DNA of 64,000 bases from Oscillospiraceae bacterium. GTDB taxonomy: Bacteria > Bacillota > Clostridia > Oscillospirales > Ruminococcaceae. This document shows, one piece after another, positions 28,057 through 37,226 of the stretch; positions within the stretch are counted from its first letter, which is position 1, and the number at the start of each line of letters is the position of its first letter. Below the pieces are notes generated by a model. It saw nothing but the letters and a program-made list of their open reading frames with translations. It was not told where the DNA came from and made no database searches. Location: contig SVNA01000001.1 in the NCBI GenBank assembly GCA_015067145.1, forward strand, positions 62,001-126,000. Direction: 5' to 3'. Both the position numbers and the translations under genes were made by a program.

Positions 28057-29014
28057 TATATACTCCAAGCAATGCTGCACCGATAACGCCTGCATCGTTT
28101 CTGAATGTTGCAATTTTAAGTGTTACACGTTTCATAAGGTGACGTGCATAGTCTTCGTTATCAAGATATTCCTTGATAGGATTGATAAGACCTTCTTTCT
28201 GGTTGGAAACACCGCCGCCGAGACATACAACTTCCGGCTGGAAGATGTTTACAACGTTTACAATACCGCATGCCAGATATTCGATATATTTATCAATCAC
28301 CTGCTTTGCTGTTTCGTCACCAAGGTCGTTTGCATCAAAAACGGTTTTTGCATTCACTTTGCCGATATCTGGGCAAACTTTCCAGAGCTTTGAATCGGGA
28401 TTTGCAAGCATAGCTTCCTTTGTATCCTGAATAAGTGCTGTTGCAGAAGAATATCTTTCAAAACATCCTTTTCTGCCGCAGTTGCACTGTCTGCCACCTG
28501 CAGAGATAACCATGTGCCCGATTTCTGCTGCGGACTGGTTGTAACCGTTGAGAACCTTGCCGTCAACGATAACTCCTGCACCCACGCCTGTGCCGAGAGT
28601 AAGGATAACTGCGTGTTCACAGTCCTTTGCACAGCCTGCAATAACTTCTGCAATGATTGCGGAGTTTGCATCGTTTTCCACATAGACTTCAACACCCGGA
28701 ATCTGTTCTTCCACCTTTTCCTTGAGATGCCAGTCTATGTAACCAAAGTTTACATTGAAACCTACGATACCTGTTTCGCTGTTTACATTGCCAGGTGTGC
28801 CGATGCCGATAGTTGTGATATCTTCGCCAAGTTTATAGCCGTTTTCTGCACACAAATCCTTGCAGAGATTGCAGATTTTGCCTTCTATAACATATTCAGG
28901 CTGTGGAAGCTCTGTTTTAACTGATTTTTTGCAGAGAATTTCGCCATCTTCTGTAACAACACCTGCAACGATATTTGTACCGCCAAGGTCTACACCAATA
29001 TATAATTTACCCAT
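28049..29014 (-). CDS. ROK-family sugar kinase (glucokinase-like)
   Basis: ASKHA-fold kinase of 321 aa. The ATP-binding opening is YIGVDLGGTNIVAGVV (4-19), a catalytic Asp lies in VYVENDANSA, and the ROK zinc motif GRQCNCGRKGCFERY is present. No N-terminal helix-turn-helix is seen, so it is an enzyme and not a ROK repressor. Glucose is the likely substrate in this position next to hprK and pfkA, but N-acetylmannosamine or other hexoses are possible. The stop overlaps the murB start. Confidence 0.9.
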   Translation of the reverse strand: MGKLYIGVDLGGTNIVAGVVTEDGEILCKKSVKTELPQPEYVIEGKICNLCKDLCAENGYKLGEDITTIGIGTPGNVNSETGIVGFNVNFGYIDWHLKEKVEEQIPGVEVYVENDANSAIIAEVIAGCAKDCEHAVILTLGTGVGAGVIVDGKVLNGYNQSAAEIGHMVISAGGRQCNCGRKGCFERYSSATALIQDTKEAMLANPDSKLWKVCPDIGKVNAKTVFDANDLGDETAKQVIDKYIEYLACGIVNVVNIFQPEVVCLGGGVSNQKEGLINPIKEYLDNEDYARHLMKRVTLKIATFRNDAGVIGAALLGVYNA

Positions 29015-29018
29015 TTTT

Positions 29019-29753
29019 TTATACCTCTATAAGACTAAGAAAATTTTTGTTGTGGATTTTAAGTTCATTTACCAGATTTTCATAAGTTGCATTAACTATA
29101 AGCTCCTGAGGAAAATCTATTCTTTTTAACATTTCGGGAACGCTGCCCTGCTGTCCGATTGTATATATGGAATGTGCATCGGAATTAACTGCTATTTTAC
29201 AGCCGTATTTTTTGCATACTTCAGCAAGCTTTACCATATTTTTCTGTCCTGTAGGACGTGCCGATTCAGAATTAACGTTTATTTCAACCACTTTGTTTTT
29301 TGCAGCAAATACAGGAATTACCTTTTCGTAATCAAAGAAATGTTCAACCTGTTCGCAGTGACCTATCATATCAACATAAGGATTTTCAGCCACATTAAGC
29401 CACAGCTGTGTTGCTTCATCATAAGAAAGCTGCGGCAGAATATCCTTGTGTATTGAAGCAATCACCCAGTCCAGATTTCGCAGATAATATTCTGTTATAT
29501 CCAGCTCTCCCTCTATATTCATAACATCTGCTTCTGCACCAAACATAACAATCAGATCGCCTATTTTTTTAGGGAGCTGACCTTTGTTCATAAAATGCCA
29601 TTGATGACCTGAATCAGGCATTGCAGGGCCATGGTCGGTGATTGCTATACCTCGCAGGCCAAGTTTCTGTGCCTGTGTAATCATTTCGGTGACAGTATTG
29701 AATGCATGGTCCGAAAACATTGTATGTGTGTGCAAATCTGCAACTAATTTCAT
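29019..29753 (-). CDS. PHP-domain phosphoesterase (YcdX-like)
   Basis: A 244-aa metal-dependent phosphoesterase. Metal ligands can be read in ADLHTHTMFSDHAFN (about 5-19), AITDHGPAMP, and later IGHCEQVEHFF and AVNSDAHSIYTIGQ. This single-domain form resembles E. coli YcdX and Bacillus YcdX-like proteins; the substrate is not known. The frame opens with TTG-ATG; the ATG at 29753 sits 8 bases after AGAGG and is chosen. It is located between hprK and the ROK kinase. Confidence 0.87.
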   Translation of the reverse strand: MKLVADLHTHTMFSDHAFNTVTEMITQAQKLGLRGIAITDHGPAMPDSGHQWHFMNKGQLPKKIGDLIVMFGAEADVMNIEGELDITEYYLRNLDWVIASIHKDILPQLSYDEATQLWLNVAENPYVDMIGHCEQVEHFFDYEKVIPVFAAKNKVVEINVNSESARPTGQKNMVKLAEVCKKYGCKIAVNSDAHSIYTIGQQGSVPEMLKRIDFPQELIVNATYENLVNELKIHNKNFLSLIEV

Positions 29754-29767
29754 CAAAAACGCCTCTT

Positions 29768-30685
29768 TTATTCTTCTACACCAAGCTGTGCCAGCAACTC
29801 TCTTGCAGGATTGTAGCCCATCTTTTTCTGTCGGTTTGTAATTGCTGCTGTTTCGATAATGATGGAAAGGTTACGGCCAGGTCTTACAGGAACTGTAGAT
29901 TTGATAACACTGATACCGAGAATGTCCATATATTCATCATTGAGACCTGTTGTACTGTAGTTCTTTTCCGGGTTCCAGTTTTCAAGCTCGATAACCATGT
30001 CTATGCCCTGAGTATTTTTAACCGCACCTGAGCCGTAAGCCCTTGCGATATTAATAATACCAACACCACGAAGTTCGATAAAGTGACGGATATTTTCCGG
30101 AGACTGACCAACAAGTGTGTGGTTGGAAACTTTTCTGATTTCAACAGCATCATCAGCGATAAGACGATGACCTCTTTTTACCAGTTCGATAGCAGTTTCG
30201 CTTTTACCTACACCACTGTCACCGATAATGAGGACACCTTCGCCATAAACTTCTACCAAAACACCATGGCGTGTAATTCTCTGTGCCAGTTCTACATTGA
30301 GGAAGGATATTGCTGCTGCCATAAAACTGGAGGTTGTTTCTGCAGAACGGAGAAGAGGAATTTCGTATCTTCTTGCAAGTTCAACAACTTCGCTGGAAAT
30401 AAGCAGGCTGCTTGTAATTACTACTGCCGGCACTTTCAGGGAAAAGAGGGACTCCAGCTTCATCATCTTCTCGCTGTGTGGCAGACTGTTGAGATAGCTG
30501 TACTCCATATTGCCGATAACCTGAATTCTTGTCGGGTCAAAATGTGTTGTATATCCTGAAAGCATAAGTCCCGGACGGGTAACTTCCTTGCTTGTAATTT
30601 TGATTTTTGTCATCTCTTCAGGAACATATATAACTTCAAGATGATGTCTTTTTGCGAACTTGTCTAAAGTAACATAAAAGCTCAT
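29768..30685 (-). CDS. hprK: HPr kinase/phosphorylase
   Basis: Bifunctional enzyme of 305 aa that phosphorylates Ser46 of HPr, the key signal of carbon catabolite repression with CcpA. The C-terminal kinase domain has Walker A GDSGVGKSETAIELV, the KRGHRLIADDAVEI segment, and the HprK signature LRGVGIINIARAYG. The N-terminal regulatory domain spans about 1-130. ATG follows GGGAGG. Neither ptsH nor ccpA lies in the window. A consensus-like promoter precedes it at 30757-30785, making it the first gene of the operon that ends with pfkA. Confidence 0.96.
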   Translation of the reverse strand: MSFYVTLDKFAKRHHLEVIYVPEEMTKIKITSKEVTRPGLMLSGYTTHFDPTRIQVIGNMEYSYLNSLPHSEKMMKLESLFSLKVPAVVITSSLLISSEVVELARRYEIPLLRSAETTSSFMAAAISFLNVELAQRITRHGVLVEVYGEGVLIIGDSGVGKSETAIELVKRGHRLIADDAVEIRKVSNHTLVGQSPENIRHFIELRGVGIINIARAYGSGAVKNTQGIDMVIELENWNPEKNYSTTGLNDEYMDILGISVIKSTVPVRPGRNLSIIIETAAITNRQKKMGYNPARELLAQLGVEE

Positions 30686-30756
30686 AATATCCTCCCAGAT
30701 TTTATATTCTTAGTCATTAAAGCCAACGTATTTTTGACTATAAATCTCCTTATATA

Positions 30757-30785
30757 ATAATACTAAATATTTAATATAAATACAA
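30757..30785 (-). promoter_or_regulatory. Sigma-A type promoter of the hprK operon
   Basis: Minus strand TTGTAT, 17-base AT-rich spacer, TATTAT. It lies about 72 bases upstream of the hprK start, leaving a short untranslated leader. The interval 30686-30862 holds no gene that I can see. Confidence 0.6.
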
Positions 30786-30862
30786 TATTTTTATGCTGTT
30801 TTTTAGTGAATTACCACATATTGTTGTTACAAAAAACACAGCATTTGCATCCTCTCTGAAAC

Positions 30863-30900
30863 AAAAATATCCCCTGCTGACACAAATCAGCAAGGGATTT
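30863..30900 (-). terminator. Terminator of trxA
   Basis: Twelve-bp stem with one mismatch, ATCCCCTGCTGA (30869-30880) and TCAGCAAGGGAT (30887-30898), followed on the minus strand by ATTTTTGT. It is just past the trxA stop. Confidence 0.85.
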
Positions 30901-30913
30901 AAACTATTGGATT

Positions 30914-31225
30914 TTATACACCGAGAAATGCTTTGAGCCTGTCTTTTGGCTGGAAGCCTACTGTGCGTTTTGCTTCTTTTCCATTTTCAAAAACAACCAT
31001 TGTAGGAATGCTCATAACACCATACTGTGCTGCGATGGATGGAACCTGGTCAACATCCAGTTTTGCAACAACCACTTTTCCTTCAAGTTCTTCGGAGAGT
31101 TCTTCAATTACCGGAGCAATCATTTTGCAAGGTCCGCACCATGTTGCCCAGAAATCAACAAGAACAGGTTTATCGCTGTTAAGCACCAAAGATTCGAAAT
31201 TTTCAGCTGTAAGTTTAATACTCAT
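30914..31225 (-). CDS. trxA: Thioredoxin
   Basis: A 103-aa thioredoxin with the redox motif WCGPCK (near residue 29) in VDFWATWCGPCKMIAPVIEE, and the cis-Pro turn in MSIPTMVVFENG. It reduces protein disulfides in the cytoplasm with thioredoxin reductase, which is not in the window. The ATG at 31225 follows AAGGAG; the longer frame to 31276 has no such site. It is next to a Crp-type regulator but has its own terminator. Confidence 0.96.
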   Translation of the reverse strand: MSIKLTAENFESLVLNSDKPVLVDFWATWCGPCKMIAPVIEELSEELEGKVVVAKLDVDQVPSIAAQYGVMSIPTMVVFENGKEAKRTVGFQPKDRLKAFLGV

Positions 31226-31308
31226 ATCTATATCTCCTTTAAGGTTTATTTGTTTTCTTTGATTATAATATACCAAAGCAGATATGATTTGTATGTAATC
31301 AAATCACA

Positions 31309-31983
31309 TTATTTAGTATGCTCAAAAAGTGCCTTTTTATCAGTTATTATAATCTCCTTACGGGAAACTGTGAGTATATTTTCTTTTTCAAAATATTTAA
31401 GCATGCGGGAAACAACCTCTCTTGCACTGCCCAGATATTTTGCTATTTCAAGATGGGAATATGTGATTACAGGACCATTCTTGATAAACTCATCATACAG
31501 GAAAATTGCAAGGCGTTTGTCGAAACTATAGAACAGTATCTGCTGCATTGTCCACATAACATCAGAAAGTCTCTGTGCTTTAAGCTTGTTCTGATAGTTT
31601 TCAAAGTAAATATTTCTTTCGATAAGATCTGCAAAAGCACCCGAAGACAAAACCCATGCCTTTGTCGCTGTTTCGCTGTCTACGTGCACATCAAATGTAA
31701 TTTCTTCAAGTACGCAAGAAGCAGAAAGAACACAGGTTTCACCTTCTTCTATTCTGTAAAGCGTAACCTCTTTACCCTCTTCGGACATTATATATACACG
31801 AAGCATACCACTTTGAACAAAGAGTACACCTACACACATAACGTCGCCGTTGTGGATATTTTCACCTGCTTCGTAGGTAATTTCATACATGCTGTCACAC
31901 AGAAAATCCTGTGATTTTTTATCCAGCTTATCCCAAAAATCAAAAAACGGTTTTATCTGCTCTATCTTTTCTTCTCTGTTCAC
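31309..31983 (-). CDS. Crp/Fnr-family transcriptional regulator
   Basis: A 224-aa regulator with an N-terminal cyclic-nucleotide-binding-like beta barrel (about 20-125, with YEAGENIHNGDVMCVGVLFVQSG split over two strands), a dimer helix and a C-terminal winged helix (ITYSHLEIAKYLGSAREVVS as recognition region). No N-terminal Cys cluster for an iron-sulfur sensor is present, so it is not a classical FNR; scattered Cys occur in LCDSM, VMCVG and ETCVLSASC. A GTG at 31983, 8 bases after AGAGG, fits better than the ATG at 31989. Its targets are unknown; the neighbouring trxA is a natural candidate. Confidence 0.85.
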   Translation of the reverse strand: MNREEKIEQIKPFFDFWDKLDKKSQDFLCDSMYEITYEAGENIHNGDVMCVGVLFVQSGMLRVYIMSEEGKEVTLYRIEEGETCVLSASCVLEEITFDVHVDSETATKAWVLSSGAFADLIERNIYFENYQNKLKAQRLSDVMWTMQQILFYSFDKRLAIFLYDEFIKNGPVITYSHLEIAKYLGSAREVVSRMLKYFEKENILTVSRKEIIITDKKALFEHTK

Positions 31984-32004
31984 AACCATAACCTCTGATT
32001 AAAA

Positions 32005-32460
32005 TTAATTTTTAACAATATGTACATCTGATGATGTATTAAATTCCTTTTTATGGTTTCTGTAAAAATTAATGGCCTTTTTTACCAGCTCCTTATCATT
32101 TTTATAACTTACAGCACCAAGAGCTTTGTCGACATCAACCCATCGAACCTCTGAAACCTCTTCTTCCTGTTTTTCGGTTTCATTACTATCTGTTGTTGCA
32201 AAGAAATAAACAACATCTTTTATAACGTCTTTTTTAGGTGAATATGTAACAACTGTTCTGAAACGGGTATCAATATTGGCATTAACACCTGTTTCTTCCT
32301 TTATTTCACGCACAGCGGTTTCAACCTCTGTTTCACCCGCTTCAACATGGCCCTTTGGAAAAGACCAGTGGCCGCTGTTTGAGTGTTTTATCAGAAGTAT
32401 CTGTTCTTTACCCTCTTTAAGATAAAATACTATTGCACCGCAAGATTTTTCTTTTTTCAT
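32005..32460 (-). CDS. NUDIX hydrolase
   Basis: A 151-aa pyrophosphohydrolase with a complete Nudix box, GHVEAGETEVETAVREIKEE then TG (about residues 37-58). The opening KSCGAIVFYLKEGKEQILLI and SGHWSFPKGHVE resemble diadenosine tetraphosphate hydrolases, but substrate cannot be assigned. It may act as a housecleaning enzyme. Gene spacing is short on both sides, in the same direction as the ABC-F gene and the Crp-type regulator. Confidence 0.87.
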   Translation of the reverse strand: MKKEKSCGAIVFYLKEGKEQILLIKHSNSGHWSFPKGHVEAGETEVETAVREIKEETGVNANIDTRFRTVVTYSPKKDVIKDVVYFFATTDSNETEKQEEEVSEVRWVDVDKALGAVSYKNDKELVKKAINFYRNHKKEFNTSSDVHIVKN

Positions 32461-32488
32461 AATTCACCTGTTGTTTGTTGCTTATTTT

Positions 32489-34378
32489 TTATCCCTCAAG
32501 ACGTTCGGCAAGTTCTGCCCATTCGTCCATAAGTTCGTCCATTTTCTGTTTGTCTCTCTCCATATCCTGCCATAATTTTGCCATCTTTTCATGGTCTGAA
32601 ACTATATCAGGGTTCTGCATATCCAGCTGATACTGATCCAGCTGTTCCTGCAGCCGTTCAATTTCTCTTTCGCACTCTTTTACCCTTGCTCTGTCCTGAG
32701 CAGCTTTACGGCGAATTTCTTTCTGGTTAAGCTGAGAGTTAGGTTTATCTTCCTTTTCTGCTTTATCCACAGCTTTTTTAACCATAAACGTAGAAGCAGA
32801 GCGTTTTGCCATAAAGTCTTCAAAGTTTTTGTAGAATACGCCTGTGCCGTTTTCCAGATTCATAATTGGACAGTCAAGGCTTTTCATAAGGAAACGGTCG
32901 TGGGTGATTACCACTATTGTACCTTCATATTCCATAAGAGCGTTTGTTATTGCCTCTCTCATATAAATATCAAGATGGTTGGTAGGTTCGTCAAGGAACA
33001 GCAGGTTTGCACGATCAAGGCTGATTTCGCAAAAACGCATTCTTGCCTTTTCACCACCTGAAAGTGCTGCACTTTCCTTGAAAACATCTTCACCACGGAA
33101 ACCAAAACGGGCAAGATAGCTGCGTACTTCAAGCTGTGTCCACTTTGGTCTGAGTGCCCAGATATTGTCAATTACACTGCCGGTTTTATTCACAATGTAC
33201 TGGTCAAAGATTGCAGGTTTTACGCCTGTACCAATTTTTATTCTGCCGCCTGCAGAACGTGTTCTGCCTGTGATTGTGTTGAGCAGTGTGGTTTTGCCTG
33301 TACCGTTTGCACCTGCGATTATAAGTCTTTCACCGCGGCGAAGATCAAGGTTGAGTCCGCCAATCAGCTTTCTGCTGCCTGCCTGTACTTCGAGATTTTC
33401 AAGATACAGAACTTCGTCGTATGGTTTTACATCAAATTCAAATTTGAATTTAAGCGGTACACGGATCGGACGTGGCTTTTCTGTAACCTCCATCTTTTCC
33501 AGCTGTTTTCGGCGGCTTTTCGCCATATTGCTTGTACTCGCACGCACAAGATTTTTGGCAACATAATCCTCCAGCTTTGCAACCTTTTCCATATCAGCTT
33601 CGTACTGTTTCTGCTGCAGCTTTAGTTTTTCCTCTTTTAATACAGAAAATGCGGAATAATTGCCCTTATATTCGTACATAAAGGTATCTTCCACTTCCCA
33701 TATACGTTTTACCAGTTTATCGAGGAAAAAGCGGTCATGGCTGACAGTGATGATTGCACCTTTATAGTTTGAAAGATATTCCTCCAGCCATGTGAGTGTA
33801 TCAAAGTCAAGATGGTTGGTAGGCTCGTCAAGGATGAGAACATCCGGATTTTCCAGCAGAAGTTTTGCAAGGTTCAAACGTGTTCTTTCACCACCGGAAA
33901 GAACACCAACCATTTTGCTGTGTTCTGCTTCGGTAAAACCCATACCGTTAAGCATCTTTTTAATCTGAAAATCTGTATTGTATCCGTCTTTTGAGTACAC
34001 AATATTCTGGAGATGATGGTATTTATCTATCAGATTGGCATCATCAGGGTCTATTGTGAGCATCTTTTCCACAATTTCCAGTTCCTTGATAGCTTTGAAG
34101 GATTCTGCAAAAACAGTCTCCATCTCTTTATAAAGGGTGTTGTTAGGGTTAAGGCCATCGGTCTGTTTGAGATAACCGATTGTAACATTGTCGGCAACGA
34201 TAATATCACCCTCGTCGTTTTCCAGTATGCCCATAAGCATATTGAGGAGGGTTGTTTTGCCAGCACCGTTTTCCCCTATGATACCGATTCTGTCATTTTC
34301 ATTAACAACTGCGGAAATGCCCTGCACAATTACATCTATGCCGTAGCTTTTCCCCACATTGTCCAAAGTAATAAGCAT
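32489..34378 (-). CDS. ABC-F family ATPase
   Basis: A soluble tandem ATPase of 629 aa with no membrane domain. Domain 1 has Walker A GENGAGKTT and LSGGERTRLNLAKLL; the inter-domain linker is Lys/Glu-rich (about 240-310); domain 2 has GANGTGKTT and LSGGEKARMRFCEI. A C-terminal coiled coil of about 90 residues (QDRARVKECEREIERLQEQL) is Uup/YdiF-like. Members bind the ribosomal E site and help translation or antibiotic protection; the resistance branch cannot be told from sequence alone. Located just downstream of ebsC. Confidence 0.92.
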   Translation of the reverse strand: MLITLDNVGKSYGIDVIVQGISAVVNENDRIGIIGENGAGKTTLLNMLMGILENDEGDIIVADNVTIGYLKQTDGLNPNNTLYKEMETVFAESFKAIKELEIVEKMLTIDPDDANLIDKYHHLQNIVYSKDGYNTDFQIKKMLNGMGFTEAEHSKMVGVLSGGERTRLNLAKLLLENPDVLILDEPTNHLDFDTLTWLEEYLSNYKGAIITVSHDRFFLDKLVKRIWEVEDTFMYEYKGNYSAFSVLKEEKLKLQQKQYEADMEKVAKLEDYVAKNLVRASTSNMAKSRRKQLEKMEVTEKPRPIRVPLKFKFEFDVKPYDEVLYLENLEVQAGSRKLIGGLNLDLRRGERLIIAGANGTGKTTLLNTITGRTRSAGGRIKIGTGVKPAIFDQYIVNKTGSVIDNIWALRPKWTQLEVRSYLARFGFRGEDVFKESAALSGGEKARMRFCEISLDRANLLFLDEPTNHLDIYMREAITNALMEYEGTIVVITHDRFLMKSLDCPIMNLENGTGVFYKNFEDFMAKRSASTFMVKKAVDKAEKEDKPNSQLNQKEIRRKAAQDRARVKECEREIERLQEQLDQYQLDMQNPDIVSDHEKMAKLWQDMERDKQKMDELMDEWAELAERLEG

Positions 34379-34387
34379 ATAAAAATA

Positions 34388-34876
34388 TTATCCTTCTCTT
34401 GTAAGTTCTGCCAACTGACCTTTGATAAGAGGCAGGAGGTCGTTGATGGACATCTCCACCTGTTTGCCGATTTTACCTGCACTGAATATAATTGTGTCAA
34501 AATTCTGTGCTGTGGCATCGATGTATGTAGGAAACAGCTTTTTCATGCCGATTGGACTGCATCCGCCTTTAATATAACCTGTAATTTTTGTAATGTCCTT
34601 TACAGGAATCATCTCCACAGATTTCTGTCCGCTGACTTTTGCAGCTTTTTTAAGGTCAAGTTCCTTTTCAACAGGAACAACAAATACACAGTTTCCCTTT
34701 GGACCAACGCAAACAAGTGTTTTGAACACCTGTTCGTAAGGCTTGCCGATTGCATCCGCAACCTCTTTGCCGTCCATAAAATCCCCTGAGCCATCACCAT
34801 ACTCATAACTGTTATGTGGGATTTTTTTCTGATCAAGTAATTTTTCAACTATAGTTTTCTGCACTTTTGCTGCCAT
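34388..34876 (-). CDS. ybaK: Cys-tRNA(Pro)/Cys-tRNA(Cys) deacylase (YbaK/EbsC)
   Basis: A 162-aa trans-editing enzyme that hydrolyses Cys-tRNA(Pro) formed by prolyl-tRNA synthetase. The fold markers VFKTLVCVG, VVPVEKELDLKKAAKVSG and GYIKGGCSPIGMKK (containing the conserved Gly-rich loop) are present, with SAGKIGKQVEMS near the end. Length is normal. ATG follows AGAGGAAA. Confidence 0.92.
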   Translation of the reverse strand: MAAKVQKTIVEKLLDQKKIPHNSYEYGDGSGDFMDGKEVADAIGKPYEQVFKTLVCVGPKGNCVFVVPVEKELDLKKAAKVSGQKSVEMIPVKDITKITGYIKGGCSPIGMKKLFPTYIDATAQNFDTIIFSAGKIGKQVEMSINDLLPLIKGQLAELTREG

Positions 34877-34889
34877 TGTTTTTCCTCTT

Positions 34890-35825
34890 TTAAAATCTGT
34901 TTTCTATCCAGTTTAATATATCTGTATAAACTTCCTCTTTGTTGAGTTCGTTGAGCATTTCATGTCTGCCACCCTCGTAGAGTTTGAGTGTGATATCCTT
35001 TACACCTGCTTTTTTGTAGTTTTCAAAAACCTGTTTTACACCTTTGCCCCATTCGCCTACAGGGTCCATATCGCCTGATACTATAAGATATGGAATATCT
35101 TTTTTTGCATTTTCAAAACATTGTGTTGTATTGGAAATACTTTGTATTGCCACAAGATCCTTGTATCCACTGAGGGTAAAGTAAAAACGGCAGTATTCGT
35201 CACTGCGGTATTTTTCTACTGCTGCTTCATCGCGGGTGAGCCAGTCACTTGCGGTTTTAGGATTTTTGATTTTGTTGAGAAAACTGCCAAAAATCACCTT
35301 GGTTATAAGCTTTGATGTAGACCTTTCACCTTTTACTTTAATAAACAGGTTAATCAGCACTTTACCAGGTGCTGCCAGCGGATTTTTTCCGCCTGTGCCT
35401 GATATTACCGCCCCGTCAACAAGATGATGATACTTTGCCGCAAACGCCCTTGCATAGAAAGAGCCCATACTGTGACCGAACAAAATCAGTTTAAGCTGTG
35501 GAAAACTTTTTTTCACCCTGCCTGCTGTTGTGGCAAGGTCATTGAGAACATGGATATATCCGTCCTTTGAAGCAAAAAAGCCAAGCTCTGTTTTGTCGTT
35601 TACGCTCATGCCGTGACCGATATGGTCATGGGAAACCATAACATAGCCTTTTTCTGCCATAAAGTTCATATATTCCTCGTATCTGCCGGAATGTTCTTTC
35701 ATACCGTGGGATATCTGGATTATCGCTTTATATGGCGGCTGCTGTCTGCGTATTACAAAGCCCTTTACTGTATTTGTTCCGTTTGATGATAAAAAACTAA
35801 AGTTTTCCTTTATTAGCAATGACAT
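34890..35825 (-). CDS. Alpha/beta hydrolase (monoglyceride lipase-like)
   Basis: Serine hydrolase of 311 aa in the Hydrolase_4 group. The oxyanion and His region is IQISHGMKEHSGRYEEYMNF, followed by SHDHIGHGMS; the nucleophile elbow is LFGHSMGSF (GHSMG, near residue 119); the acid is in SGDMDPVGEWGKG and the His in EGGRHEMLNE. Monoacylglycerol or lysophospholipid lipase activity is the family expectation. No signal peptide is seen. It overlaps the HAD gene by 29 bp, so the two are coupled. Confidence 0.88.
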   Translation of the reverse strand: MSLLIKENFSFLSSNGTNTVKGFVIRRQQPPYKAIIQISHGMKEHSGRYEEYMNFMAEKGYVMVSHDHIGHGMSVNDKTELGFFASKDGYIHVLNDLATTAGRVKKSFPQLKLILFGHSMGSFYARAFAAKYHHLVDGAVISGTGGKNPLAAPGKVLINLFIKVKGERSTSKLITKVIFGSFLNKIKNPKTASDWLTRDEAAVEKYRSDEYCRFYFTLSGYKDLVAIQSISNTTQCFENAKKDIPYLIVSGDMDPVGEWGKGVKQVFENYKKAGVKDITLKLYEGGRHEMLNELNKEEVYTDILNWIENRF

Positions 35826-36522
35826 CTTCCAAGCCTTCCAGAATTATATTTTTAAGCTGTGTGTAGTCCTGTACTACATATTTTGGTCTGATATTTGTAG
35901 TATTTTCTTCGTTGTTGAAATTCACCCAGCAGGTATCAAGTCCTGCATTTATACCGCCTTTTATATCCGACTGCAGCCTGTCTCCCACAACCAGTACCTT
36001 GGATGTGTTTTCAATGCCCAGATCTTTGAGGGCTGCAAGGAAAATCTGTTTGTTAGGCTTTGTTGCACCAACCTTTTCCGATGTATAGATGCCGTCTGCA
36101 AAAGCTTCAATTCCACTGATTTTAAGACGGTTCATCTGTACTGCTTCAATTCCGTTTGTCACGATAGCGATTGTTGCATAATCTTCCACATCTTCCAGAA
36201 ATTCTATTGCACCATCAATGAGTACTGCTTCCTCTTTCAATGCTGCCATGTAATCTCTGTTCATCTTTTCTGCATTTTTGGCATCTGCACCAACCTTTTC
36301 GCAGAAATTCTGAAAACGGATTTTGCCGATAAGATGTTTTTTTATCTTGCCTTTCTCCAGATCCTGCCACAAACCCTCGTTGATATTGTGGTAGAGCTCT
36401 ACATTTTCATCAGTTACATGAATATTATATTTATCAAGCACTTTAATCAGTGCCTGTCTTTCACAGTCTTTAAAGGATATCAAAGTATCATCTGCGTCCA
36501 AAAGCAAACAGTTATATGCCAT
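35797..36522 (-). CDS. HAD-family hydrolase (YjjG-like)
   Basis: A 241-aa haloacid dehalogenase-type phosphatase. Motif I is LLLDADDTLISF (nucleophile Asp in DADDT), motif II includes AIVTNGIE, and motif III/IV is VVGDRLQSDIKGGINAGLDT. The cap is helical. The nearest known type is YjjG, a house-cleaning nucleotidase. The ATG at 36522 follows AGAGG; the longer frame lacks a ribosome site. Confidence 0.9.
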   Translation of the reverse strand: MAYNCLLLDADDTLISFKDCERQALIKVLDKYNIHVTDENVELYHNINEGLWQDLEKGKIKKHLIGKIRFQNFCEKVGADAKNAEKMNRDYMAALKEEAVLIDGAIEFLEDVEDYATIAIVTNGIEAVQMNRLKISGIEAFADGIYTSEKVGATKPNKQIFLAALKDLGIENTSKVLVVGDRLQSDIKGGINAGLDTCWVNFNNEENTTNIRPKYVVQDYTQLKNIILEGLEDVIANKGKL

Positions 36523-36579
36523 ATTTACCTCTTTGTAGTTTACATAATTATAAATAATAATATTATACAACAAATATGT

Positions 36580-36610
36580 AAAAAAATAAAGGTGGCAAAG
36601 CCACCTTTAT
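36580..36610 (-). terminator. Terminator of dnaX-ybaB-recR
   Basis: Perfect 11-bp stem ATAAAGGTGGC / GCCACCTTTAT with a 3-base loop, 12 bases past the recR stop, followed on the minus strand by a run of seven T. Confidence 0.93.
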
Positions 36611-36621
36611 TACATTTTTTA

Positions 36622-37224
36622 TTAAATTTCTGTTCTGCCTTTCAATGCTCTGAACAGTGTAACTTCGTCTGCAAATTCAAGGCTGGAACCCACAGGCAAA
36701 CCATAGGCAAGTCTTGTAACCTTTATACCCAATGGTTTGATAAGGCGGGAAAGATACATTGCTGTTGCTTCCCCTTCCACCGTTGGGTTGGTAGCCATAA
36801 TAACTTCCTTTACATCATCTTCATTGAGACGCACAAGAAGTTCTTTTACTGTAAGCTGGTCCACACCAATGCCATCCAATGGTGAAATAAGCCCGTGAAG
36901 CACATGATATGTGCCTTTATACTCCCTTGTTTTTTCAAAGGTAGTAATATCACGCGGACTTTCCACAATACATATTACACTTTTATCTCTTGCAGGAGAT
37001 TCGCAGATTTTACAGATTTCCCTTTCGGTAAAACTCTGACAGACAGGGCAGCGGTGAATCTGATTGTGCACCGCAAGAATTGCGTTGCCGAATTCTTCTG
37101 CCTCTGCCTTATCCATACCGAGTATCTGATAAGCCATACGGGTTGCACCTTTGCGGCCTACACCAGAAAGCTTCTGAAAATTTGCAATCAGTCTTTCAAG
37201 AGGTTGAGCATTATAATCAGCCAT
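36622..37224 (-). CDS. recR: Recombination mediator RecR
   Basis: A 200-aa component of RecFOR repair that helps load RecA on gapped DNA. N-terminal helix-hairpin-helix (LSGVGRKGATRMAYQIL), a four-Cys zinc finger (CPVC and CKIC), and a Toprim domain (ICIVESPRDITTFEKT, with MATNPTVEGEATAMYLSRL). The C-terminal Walker B-like LPVGSSLEFADEVTL is normal. It follows ybaB by 2 bp, the conserved bacterial order. Confidence 0.97.
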   Translation of the reverse strand: MADYNAQPLERLIANFQKLSGVGRKGATRMAYQILGMDKAEAEEFGNAILAVHNQIHRCPVCQSFTEREICKICESPARDKSVICIVESPRDITTFEKTREYKGTYHVLHGLISPLDGIGVDQLTVKELLVRLNEDDVKEVIMATNPTVEGEATAMYLSRLIKPLGIKVTRLAYGLPVGSSLEFADEVTLFRALKGRTEI

Positions 37225-37226
37225 AA

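Noticed and set aside
31309-31983. Label as oxygen-sensing FNR
   Set aside because: The cysteines are scattered and there is no N-terminal cluster able to hold an iron-sulfur centre.
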